Positions 1 to 6,400 of a stretch of 10,873 nt of DNA are shown piece by piece. Both the position numbers and the translations under genes were made by a program. How positions within the stretch are numbered: position 1 is the first letter of the stretch; the number at the start of each line of letters is the position of its first letter. The notes beneath the pieces were generated by a model. That model ran no database searches, was not told the origin of the DNA, and was given only the letters and a program-made list of their open reading frames with translations. The stretch is from Chitinophagaceae bacterium (lineage in GTDB: Bacteria > Bacteroidota > Bacteroidia > Chitinophagales > Chitinophagaceae), in NCBI GenBank assembly GCA_021323155.1, contig JAJTCI010000069.1, positions 1 to 10,873 on the forward strand, written 5' to 3'.

Positions 1-22
1 ATCGTCCATTCATCAATGCATC

Positions 23-48
23 GTAACATTCTTCCTTGTTGATCGTAT
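23..48 (+). promoter_or_regulatory. Bipartite motif GTAACATTCT-N9-ATCGTAT, copy 1
   Basis: GTAACATTCT (23-32), nine unconserved bases, then ATCGTAT (42-48). The same two blocks with the same 9-base spacer recur at 1208-1233 ahead of the second exported-protein gene. Seventeen fixed bases matching at identical spacing are unlikely by chance. The AAC-N16-CGTAT form resembles an extracytoplasmic-function sigma promoter (AAC in -35, CGT in -10), but it could equally be a protein-binding site. It lies about 150 bp upstream of the first gene, and what it controls is unclear. Confidence 0.45.
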
Positions 49-110
49 CACGGTCACATTCAACGCAACGAACAGCGGATGTTAAACATTCATCAATCTG
101 TATCACCGGG

Positions 111-141
111 TTTGGAAGGGAAAAAAACCGTTGTACGTTTG
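111..141 (+). promoter_or_regulatory. Bacteroidota-type promoter of the first exported-protein gene
   Basis: TTTG (111-114) and TACGTTTG (134-141) fit the Bacteroidota primary-sigma consensus (TTTG at -33, TAnnTTTG at -7), with a 19-base spacer. Transcription should begin a few bases after 141, inside the palindrome at 143-158, leaving a leader of roughly 55 bases before the ATG at 202. No ribosome-binding site is obvious in that leader, which is usual for this phylum. Confidence 0.6.
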
Positions 142-142
142 C

Positions 143-158
143 TACGAACTGATTCGTA
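143..158. promoter_or_regulatory. Palindromic operator TACGAA-N4-TTCGTA, site 1
   Basis: Perfect 6+6 inverted repeat, TACGAA CTGA TTCGTA, starting one base after the -7 box and so covering the expected transcription start. An identical pair of half-sites at the same position relative to the promoter is found at 1240-1255. The dyad resembles, in general form, operators of BlaI/MecI/CopY-family repressors (TAC...GTA dyads). Binding at this position should block initiation. The repressor assignment is inference because no such gene is in the window. Confidence 0.6.
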
Positions 159-201
159 AAATAGTTATTCAACCCCTTAATCACCTTATAAACTTTCGAT
201 C

Positions 202-669
202 ATGAAAACCTTAACTAAGATCATCGCTGTAGTATTCCTGCTGGCTGCATTCACATCCTCCTATGCCCTCGCAGGCGCCGAAACCGGTTGCTGCCGGGAA
301 ATAAAACTTTGCTGCAAGACATCCCTGGCAGTGAACGACCGTCACCTTCCTGCGTTGGCCGTTAAAAAGCCGGACTTCAAACTCATCCACGTAGTATTGG
401 TGAATAAAATGGAGCCGGCGCCCAAATCAGGGCAGGAGATCGACTTCACGGTACTGGATAAGGAAATGGAGATGGTACAGCAAGAACTCAGTGACCTGTC
501 CGCTTCTTTCAGCCTCAGGAACCTGGCCTTTGAAATTGAAATGGACGATCTCCAGGCGAAAATGAGTACAATCGAAGAAAAGAAACCAGCCACCAACGAC
601 CGCATCGATTTTAACCAGTTAGAAAAAGAAATGGACCTGGTCCAGCTGGAAATGAGCCGTATCGATTGA
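202..669 (+). CDS. Small exported protein with two IDF...KEM motifs, function unknown
   Basis: A 155-residue protein that I do not recognise as a named family. Residues 1-24 form a signal peptide (KTLTK, then a hydrophobic stretch, ending ALAGA), so it is likely periplasmic or outer-envelope. There is no lipobox at the first cysteine. After the signal come two cysteine pairs (C30-C31, C37-C38) within GCCREIKLCCK, which could form disulfides or bind metal. Two copies of a helical motif follow: IDFTVLDKEMEMVQQEL (80-96) and IDFNQLEKEMDLVQLEM (135-151). Nearly the same motif occurs in the protein encoded at 1570-2340. The gene stands alone between a promoter/operator and a terminator. The shared operator suggests co-regulation with the downstream pair. 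The start is supported by the signal peptide and the promoter spacing. Confidence 0.8.
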   Translation: MKTLTKIIAVVFLLAAFTSSYALAGAETGCCREIKLCCKTSLAVNDRHLPALAVKKPDFKLIHVVLVNKMEPAPKSGQEIDFTVLDKEMEMVQQELSDLSASFSLRNLAFEIEMDDLQAKMSTIEEKKPATNDRIDFNQLEKEMDLVQLEMSRID

Positions 670-709
670 TCCTATCCTATTCGATAAATATTTCGACCCA
701 CACCCAAAA

Positions 710-740
710 GATCCCTTTCCACTGCGGAAGGGATCTTTTT
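710..740 (+). terminator. Intrinsic terminator after the first exported-protein gene
   Basis: Stem formed by GATCCCTTTCC (710-720) and GGAAGGGATC (726-735), with a 5-base loop and one bulged T, followed by TTTTT (736-740). It lies 40 bases after the stop codon at 669, so this gene is probably transcribed on its own. Confidence 0.85.
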
Positions 741-818
741 ATTCCTCCCCTCATACCGCCTCCGACGCTGTAATTACCCGGCCCCGAAAACGCATTTACC
801 TTGCTTTGACCCTGGTTA

Positions 819-944
819 TCGTATATCACGGATATAAACCCTATTTATTACCCATTTAAACCGTAGATATCCCGCCTCTTATAAGAGACGGGATATCTAC
901 GGGATATCTACGGCTTAAATACGGCTTATATACGGGATATCTCA
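819..944. repeat. Mirrored array of 11-bp units around a 38-bp near-perfect palindrome
   Basis: On the plus strand 890-944 reads as five 11-base units: GGGATATCTAC twice, GGCTTAAATAC, GGCTTATATAC, GGGATATCTCA. Read on the minus strand from 873 down to 819 the same period continues: GGGATATCTAC, GGTTTAAATGG, GTAATAAATAG, GGTTTATATCC, GTGATATACGA. The two arms face each other across CTCTTATAAGAG (876-887), itself a palindrome. As a result 863-900 is a 38-bp palindrome with a single C/A mismatch pair (875/888). A second pairing register exists: 854-873 with 901-920, one mismatch in 20. The period is close to one helical turn. I do not recognise the element. It could be a cruciform-forming repeat, a multi-site protein-binding array, or a dispersed repeat family. 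Confidence 0.75.
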
Positions 945-977
945 AAAGCAGGCCAAAGCCAGTTGCAACCCAGTCCC

Positions 978-1043
978 GGGTTAAACAGGGCCCATATAGG
1001 GCTGGATATGAGATCGGTAAGGGCGTTGACGGGGGATACATGA
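978..1043 (+). repeat. Possible degenerate extension of the 11-bp array
   Basis: Six consecutive 11-base segments, GGGTTAAACAG, GGCCCATATAG, GGCTGGATATG, AGATCGGTAAG, GGCGTTGACGG and GGGATACATGA, mostly begin with GG. They are in exact phase with the array at 890 (offset 88 = 8 x 11). Three intervening segments (945-977) do not match. The similarity is weak and could be chance, so this is recorded as a possible decayed part of the same element. Confidence 0.3.
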
Positions 1044-1205
1044 TTTGCATGCTTTACACCCGCTGAACGGGCACATCACGTTGATTGCCAGGACCGTACT
1101 TTATCATAAGCTCATATAAGTCAGCTTATTGGCCTCGATGCGGGAGTTCCCAGACTATATTCCTGGTTGGACGGTGGTGTTAAAAATTCGCAAATATGGA
1201 TGGGG
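1044..1205. other. Intergenic stretch with no gene seen; one small inverted repeat
   Basis: This is the rest of the gene-free region between 670 and 1285. The only structure seen is ATAAGCT (1106-1112) and its inverse AGCTTAT (1123-1129) around 10 bases, with no T-run after it, so it is not a convincing terminator. No open frame here has coding character, and no RNA gene was recognised. Confidence 0.5.
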
Positions 1206-1238
1206 TTGTAACATTCTACGAACAGCATCGTATATTTG
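1206..1238 (+). promoter_or_regulatory. Promoter of the two-gene exported-protein operon
   Basis: TATATTTG (1231-1238) is an exact TAnnTTTG box, with TTG at 1206-1208 (spacer 22). The stretch also contains the second copy of GTAACATTCT-N9-ATCGTAT (1208-1233), which could act as an alternative ECF-type promoter with almost the same start point. Transcription is expected to begin in the palindrome at 1240-1255, about 40 bases before the ATG at 1286. Confidence 0.6.
1217..1232. promoter_or_regulatory. Imperfect palindromic operator, upstream site
   Basis: TACGAA CAGC ATCGTA: five perfectly complementary bases on each side (TACGA/TCGTA). Its centre is 23 bp upstream of the centre of the perfect site at 1240-1255, about two helical turns, so two repressor dimers could sit on the same face. 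It overlaps the start of the -7 box. The first gene keeps only a partial counterpart (TTGTA, 131-135), at the same 7-base gap before its perfect palindrome. Confidence 0.45.
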
Positions 1239-1239
1239 T

Positions 1240-1255
1240 TACGAAATCATTCGTA
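1240..1255. promoter_or_regulatory. Palindromic operator TACGAA-N4-TTCGTA, site 2
   Basis: TACGAA ATCA TTCGTA, a perfect 6+6 dyad beginning two bases after the TATATTTG box. It has the same half-sites and spacer length as the site at 143-158, and both are followed by AAATAG or AAAATAG. The repeated placement relative to a promoter box supports a repressor that controls both units. A BlaI/MecI-family protein is the likeliest candidate by the form of the dyad. Confidence 0.6.
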
Positions 1256-1285
1256 AATAGATTGTTCACCATAAATCGATACACC

Positions 1286-1573
1286 ATGAAACCAATATTA
1301 GCTTCTCTCCTGGTAGCCGGGGCATTCTTCGCTACCGATGTCCAGGCACAGGAACCCGTTAAGGCTGTTAAGAAATGCCGGCCGGTCTGCACCGAAATAA
1401 AAGCCGCTCCCGCTGTCACTGTGGAGGTGCGCGTTGCGCCGGTGGTAGCTGTACGCCCCAATATCGAAAGGATCGTAGTAACGGAGATTACACCCTTTGC
1501 TCCATCGGCCCCGCTTGCGCCGACCGCTAACGAGCGTATAACTAATCACCAACCAATAACACTAAAACCATGA
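1286..1573 (+). CDS. Short exported protein, Val/Ala/Pro-rich, function unknown
   Basis: A 95-residue protein, not recognised. The ATG at 1286 is preferred over an upstream in-frame ATG at 1196. It places a standard signal peptide at the N-terminus (MKPILASLLVAGAFFATDVQAQ, cleavage after AQA or AQAQ-like sequence near residue 21-22) and lies downstream of the promoter and operators, whereas 1196 lies upstream of them. The mature part begins with a C31-x3-C35 pair (KKCRPVCTEIK). CTEIK echoes CREIK in the 202-669 protein. The rest is a Val/Ala/Pro-rich tail without predicted helix motifs. The stop overlaps the next start as ATGA (1570-1573), implying translational coupling. The last ten or so codons look like leader sequence, so a frame error or genuine read-through near the end cannot be excluded. 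Confidence 0.65.
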   Translation: MKPILASLLVAGAFFATDVQAQEPVKAVKKCRPVCTEIKAAPAVTVEVRVAPVVAVRPNIERIVVTEITPFAPSAPLAPTANERITNHQPITLKP

Positions 1574-2340
1574 AAAATGTTTTCACCTTCATTAAGCCAT
1601 TTTTTCTTGCCGTTCTGCTTGTTGCTTTTATTGGCGCAAGTGCCTGGCAGGCAGACCCCAAAAACGAAGTGCGGCAGCAAGGGGACAACCGTGACACCGT
1701 TAAGCCCGGGAAACACGTTCCTGGTAAAAATGAACATCGAGTAAAGGATTTCGACCAGGCGATGAAAGAACTGGAAGAAGCCATGCGTAAGCTGGAAGTG
1801 GAGATGAAAAAAGTGGATGGCGCCAAGATCGAGAAGGAGATAAAAGAAGCGATGTCTAAAGTGGACATGAAAAAGATCGAAGCCGAGATCAAAGCCGCCA
1901 TGGAAAAAGTTGACTGGAATAAGATCAGGGTGGACGTAGACAAAGCCATGAAAGAGGCGGAAGTGGAAATGAAAAAGATCGACTTCGGTAAGATCGAAAA
2001 AGAAATGGAACAGCTGAAGCTGGAGTTGAAGGAAATTGACCTTGATATCAAGATCGACGCGGAGAAGATCCGAAAGGAAGTGGAGGAAGGCATGAAAAAA
2101 GGAAAAGAGGGAAAGGAAAAGGCGATGGCCGAGGTAAAGCTCCTGAAGGAATTCACCGATGAACTGGAAAAGGACGGGCTGATCGATAAGAAGAAAGGTT
2201 ACAAGGTAGAGGTGAAAGACGGTGAGCTTTACATCAACGGAACCAAGCAATCAAAAGAAACGACAGAAAAATACCGCAAGTACTTCAAGAAAGACAATTT
2301 CTCGATCAGTACGGATGGAGATACCATCATCACGATCTGA
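1570..2340 (+). CDS. Exported Lys/Glu-rich helical-repeat protein with BlaR1-tail-like C-terminus
   Basis: A 256-residue protein. Residues 1-25 are a signal peptide or membrane anchor (FIKPFFLAVLLVAFIGASA). Residues 60-190 are a highly charged helical region with 16-residue units: VDGAKIEKEIKEAMSK (82-97), VDMKKIEAEIKAAMEK (98-113), then a diverged VDWNKIR... unit. IDFGKIEKEMEQLKLEL (137-153) nearly matches the two motifs of the 202-669 protein. The C-terminus (about 195-256) has DGLIDKKKGYKVEV, LYINGTKQSKE and KYRKYF. From memory, this DGLI...YINGKKQ...KYRKY pattern occurs in C-terminal tails of BlaR1-like M56 peptidases and related envelope proteins of Bacteroidota. I could not check this by search. 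It is the second gene of an operon overlapping the upstream gene by 4 bases, and it ends at a strong terminator. A role in envelope sensing or binding is inference only. Confidence 0.8.
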   Translation: MKNVFTFIKPFFLAVLLVAFIGASAWQADPKNEVRQQGDNRDTVKPGKHVPGKNEHRVKDFDQAMKELEEAMRKLEVEMKKVDGAKIEKEIKEAMSKVDMKKIEAEIKAAMEKVDWNKIRVDVDKAMKEAEVEMKKIDFGKIEKEMEQLKLELKEIDLDIKIDAEKIRKEVEEGMKKGKEGKEKAMAEVKLLKEFTDELEKDGLIDKKKGYKVEVKDGELYINGTKQSKETTEKYRKYFKKDNFSISTDGDTIITI

Positions 2341-2360
2341 TCACCACGAATAATTAAAAA

Positions 2361-2394
2361 GACCCCGTGCGCAAAACGTACGGGGTCTTTCTTT
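2361..2394. terminator. Bidirectional intrinsic terminator between convergent operons
   Basis: GACCCCGTGCG (2361-2371), loop CAAAA, CGTACGGGGTC (2377-2387): 11 base pairs with one G-T pair (G-U when transcribed). TTTCTTT follows on the plus strand and AAAAA precedes it (2356-2360), giving a U-run on the minus strand too. It lies 20 bp after the stop of the small-protein operon and 25 bp after the stop of the minus-strand porP/sprF-like gene, so it probably serves both. Confidence 0.9.
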
Positions 2395-2411
2395 ATGAAG
2401 AACTTCCTTGT

Positions 2412-3422
2412 TTAATTAAAACTGGGGATGTTGCACTTGATCGCTTTGCCTTCAGAGAAGAGGCCCGTCTTCACCAGCGATACTTCGAAAGCGCCGCGGG
2501 TGCCGTTGTAACTGCGCAGGGCGCTCATCGTAGCGTCATAGTTAAAAGTGAATTTGTACTCATTCAGCTGGAACCCGATCACCGGCGCCACCGCGTCGCC
2601 CACGCGGTAGGAGAGGCCGCCGATCAGTTGCGTGGCGCCATCGCCACTGAGGTTGTAATTCGCCTGCCCGCCTGCCACATATTCCCAGGCCGTGGCCATC
2701 TTGCTCACGTAGACATTCGGGCTGAGTATCCAACGGTCGTCCAGTTTGAACACGCCGTTCAGGAATAAAGTATACCGCGGAGAGACCGTCGTTTTCTCCT
2801 GGCTGGTGGCAAAGAAACTTTCTTTTGGCCTGTTGATATGAAGCGCGCTGAATCCCGCGTTCAGGTAGGCATTGTCAGAAGGAAAGATCGCGTAATTCAG
2901 CCCGGCCTGCAGGTCGAAATAGTCTTGCCGGTTAGTTAAAAAATTTTCTCCCTTCGGCGCGAGTACATCGAAGAATTTACCGTTCCAGCTGTTATCGAAA
3001 GTTAGCTTGGCGAAATTCACCTGCTTGGTCACATAGCCCGCGTTGAAGCCAAGGCTCACCAGGCTGTTGAACCCTACCATCTGGTGATAGGCGATGGATG
3101 CATACGCCTTGGTTGCGCTGAGCTCACCGGCGCCGGCCACATCCTTCATCAACGCGCCGCCAGCGCCCACCCAGCCGTTCTCGAAACGGTCGTTGAACAG
3201 CTGCACATCGCCCCAAACGCTCATGGTCTTATATGGATTTGCAGTAAGGCTAGCCCACTGCGTACGGTAATTACCGCCGATCCTGTAATCCTGGTCCGGG
3301 TTGAAGCCCGCATTCGCCGGGTTAACCAGCAAAGGCGCATTAAAGTATTGGGTGAAATGCAGGTCCTGCGCGCCCGCGCACAATCCGCAGAACAATAAGA
3401 CCACAAGACTGATCCTTTTCAT
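2412..3422 (-). CDS. PorP/SprF-family type IX secretion outer-membrane protein
   Basis: A 336-residue protein of the PorP/SprF family, predicted outer-membrane beta-barrels that assist type IX secretion or retain gliding adhesins at the cell surface. A signal peptide (MKRISLVVLLFCGLCAGAQ) precedes the family's typical opening DLHFTQYFNAPLLVNPANAG, followed by alternating amphipathic beta strands through to a C-terminus KAIKCNIPSFN, where the family often ends in a Cys-Pro-like motif. The length is typical. The frame is open upstream to 3620, but the ATG at 3422 is chosen because it starts the signal peptide and has a good AAGGAGG-type ribosome site just before it, unusual for this phylum. It follows the large secreted-protein gene by 17 bp, so the two are an operon. 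By analogy with SprB/SprF it probably serves that substrate. Confidence 0.92.
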   Translation of the reverse strand: MKRISLVVLLFCGLCAGAQDLHFTQYFNAPLLVNPANAGFNPDQDYRIGGNYRTQWASLTANPYKTMSVWGDVQLFNDRFENGWVGAGGALMKDVAGAGELSATKAYASIAYHQMVGFNSLVSLGFNAGYVTKQVNFAKLTFDNSWNGKFFDVLAPKGENFLTNRQDYFDLQAGLNYAIFPSDNAYLNAGFSALHINRPKESFFATSQEKTTVSPRYTLFLNGVFKLDDRWILSPNVYVSKMATAWEYVAGGQANYNLSGDGATQLIGGLSYRVGDAVAPVIGFQLNEYKFTFNYDATMSALRSYNGTRGAFEVSLVKTGLFSEGKAIKCNIPSFN

Positions 3423-3439
3423 ATTTCCTCCTTCCCTTA

Positions 3440-6400
3440 TCATCTTAATAATGTTATATCGCCCGTTTTCGTGGCGCGGGTGCCATCGGTAAATTCTATC
3501 TCCAGCGTATACGTATATACTTCCTGAGGCTGCAAAACGCCTTTGTACCTGCCATCCCAACCCTGGTTGCGGTCTGTGCTGGCATATACCAGCTGGCCCC
3601 AACGGTTGTAAATGCTCCACTTCATGCGGTTAATAGCGAAGCCTCTTACGAATACCTTGTCATTCACGCCATCACCATTTGGCGTAAACGCGTTAGGTAC
3701 ATCCAGCGCCGGGATCACCCTTGCGCTGACGGTGGTGCATACGGTATCGGTACAACCAAAATTGTTATAAACGATGAGGCAGGTATTGAATGTGCCGGTG
3801 GCGTTGTAAAAATGACTTACCGTCGTATCGCGCCGGATAGTAAAAAGCGTGTCTCCATCACCGAATCTCCAGAGGTAGGAAGTGCCACCCGTGGAAGCGT
3901 TCACGAAATTGACCGCGCCGTTCACATCGGGAGGATTGGGTGAATAAGTAAATGCCGCGGTAGGCGATCCGCTGACGGTGATCGTTACTGCCATGCTGTC
4001 CACAAAATTACACGTGGCCGAATCGGTCACTACCAGGCTTATGCGGTAGGTGCCGGGTGTGTTGTAAAGATGGGTAGGGCTTACCGCTGTAGACGTGGTG
4101 CCGTCACCGAAATTCCACTGGAATACCTGTCCGCCGGCGGAAGTATTCGTGAGTACTGCATTATAAGGCGCGCAACCGAATGGTGGTGTTGAGAATTGCG
4201 CGTCTACATTCTGCGCGATACGCACCTGCTTTGTGATACTATCCGGGTAGTTACAATAGTTGGTATCTATGAGTGACAGGGTCACGTTATACGTTCCAAT
4301 GGCAGCATAGGTGTGCGTTACCGGTTGCATGCCCGCTATCATCGTAGTACCGTCACCGAAATTCCAGCGGAACGATTGCGTGGTAAACGGTTTGCCGGGG
4401 GGCGCCGGCGGGATCGAAGTATTATCAAAACGGAAGGTCAGGTTTTCACAAGGGGGCAATTTAGTAGTGTTGAAATCCAGCGCCGCGTTGTCCTGCCTTA
4501 CCGTGATAGTCGTGTAAGAAGTATCGGTAATATTACAGGTGGCCGAATCGACCGCAACCAGTCTAACGGTATATGACCCGATGTTGGGATACGTGTGCGA
4601 GTTGGAAGCGGTAGTGGTCGTTTCTTCCGGGGTGCCATCGCCAAAATTCCAGATGTATTTTTTACCGAGTGAAAGTGTATCGTTGAAGTCTACGGTCAGC
4701 GGGATACAACCCATTTTCCTCGGGGATCCCTCGATAAACGATTTAACTCCCGCACCTACGCCCGCCAGTTCCATCGCTATTTTCACCATCGCCAGGTTAC
4801 AACGCGTTGGCGCGCCGCTTTGTGGTGCCCATACGCCGGGTGTGGTAGGAAAAGGATTCGGTCCGCCTTCGCAATAACCGCACTGCGCCTGGTAGATCAC
4901 GCCGTTCCTGTCGAATCGGCTGGTACCACCATCCACGTGGTCGCTGTGTTCGCCATCCACCGCACCGAAAAATGTACCGTAGAGCTGGCTGGTCGCGTTT
5001 CTTTCAAGTACAAAGATGTAAAAATCACCCTTCGTATCGCCTGTAGCGCGTAATGCATTTGTTGTGGTTGGCAAGCCGTTGGTATTTTGACCGGGCACCC
5101 AGGTGTTGAGCGTTCCACCCCAGCCGGATACGTATACGTTTTCGCAACGGTCAACAAGGAACGCAACGGGCGAGATATCCGGGTTCTGTAAGCCTTTACC
5201 GAACACCGTAGAATAAATATAGGCCGACAGGTCAGGTTGTAATTTGGCGATAAACTGTTTCCCGTTTGGCTGGCTGAACGTTACGTTGGACGTAACAGGC
5301 CAGGCGCCCGTGGTGGTCCCCATTACATAGGGGATATTGAATTTATCGAACTGCACGCCATAAACAATATCGGTTCCTGCAGTGCCGAGATAGGTAGATT
5401 TGACCAGTGTACTACCATTGTTGGATATAATAGATACAAATCCATCAGCCACGCCACCGCCATAAGTTTGCGAAACAGCCGGGCCATTGGTCACGCCGGG
5501 AAAGTTGGTGCTGGTGGTCCCGCCTGCTGTATAAATGTTGCCGTTTAACGGGTTAAACGCGAGCACGAATGTTGCGTCATCGCCGGACCCTCCAAGAAAC
5601 GAAGCAAATATTACTGTGCTGAGGTCAGGCGACATTTTCAACAGCAACCCATCCTGGGTGCCGCCTCCATAGGTGGTTTGGAAAGCTCCGGGCGTAGTCG
5701 GGAAGGCCGATGACTGGCTGGAAGAAGCCAGGTAGATATTTCCACCCGCGTCCAGCAACACCTCGCTTCTCGCGTCATCACCATAATTCCGGTTGATCGA
5801 AATCGCACCTGGTGTGGTCTTCGGACGGATATTCACGCCATCCGAACTGGCACCGCCCAGGATGCGTGAACCGATCAGTGCGGTCCCCGCTGCATTCAAT
5901 TTTGTTATTACGATATCCCAACCGCCTCCGGGTCCATAACGGGTACCGGGATAATTAGTAGAACTGGTACGGCCCGCTATCACCAGGTTGCCCTGCCCGT
6001 CCGCCACCAGGCTATGTGGTTGTTCATTTCCGTCTGAACCGCCGATATAGGTGGCATATAAACGCGCCGTGCCGTTTGCATTCAGTTTGATGATCGCGAT
6101 ATCGTAAGGTCCTCCTGAATTATCGTTAAAGCCACCGGCAAACGCTGTTTGAAACGCGCCCGTGCTGGTGGGAAATCCTGCGCCAAACGCAACCCCGCCA
6201 CCATAAAAATTACCATCCGTATCATAAGTAGCGGTATAGCCCCAGTTATCAACGGTACTGCCGGAGAAAGATGAAAATATAAGCGTGGGGTCTATCACAA
6301 GTGGTTTCGTCTTATCATAAGCACCCGGTTTAAAACGAACGATATTGCCATCCACTTCATAGCGGTTGCTGATCTCCTGCCGTCCCACGGCGAGTGGCTG

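Noticed and set aside
2..84. Open frame at the left edge that might be the end of an upstream gene
   Set aside because: Only 27 codons with no recognisable coding character; it overlaps a probable regulatory motif, so it cannot be supported.
7..97. Direct repeat CATTCATCAAT at 7-17 and 87-97
   Set aside because: A single 11-bp repeat 80 bp apart without other structure; too little to call an element or attachment site.
286..294. Lipoprotein processing site in the 202-669 protein
   Set aside because: The first cysteine follows AETG, not a lipobox of the L-[AS]-[GA]-C form, so a standard signal peptide is more likely.
890..944. CRISPR-like array
   Set aside because: Units are only 11 bp, contiguous, with no spacers and no cas genes nearby.
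856..1050. A 64-codon minus-strand open frame across the 11-bp array
   Set aside because: Its sequence just translates the repeats (RYPVYKPYL...), with no start context or family resemblance.
1542..2250. Two long minus-strand open frames (204 and 234 codons) opposite the Lys/Glu-rich gene
   Set aside because: They are antisense shadows: Lys/Glu codons read backwards give Phe/Leu/Ser-rich pseudo-hydrophobic protein. The plus frame has a signal peptide, repeats, promoter and terminator.
3980..4700. Repeated nucleotide blocks such as CCGTCACCGAAATTCCA
   Set aside because: They encode the conserved WNFGDGT motif of successive PKD domains, so they are explained by protein repeats.
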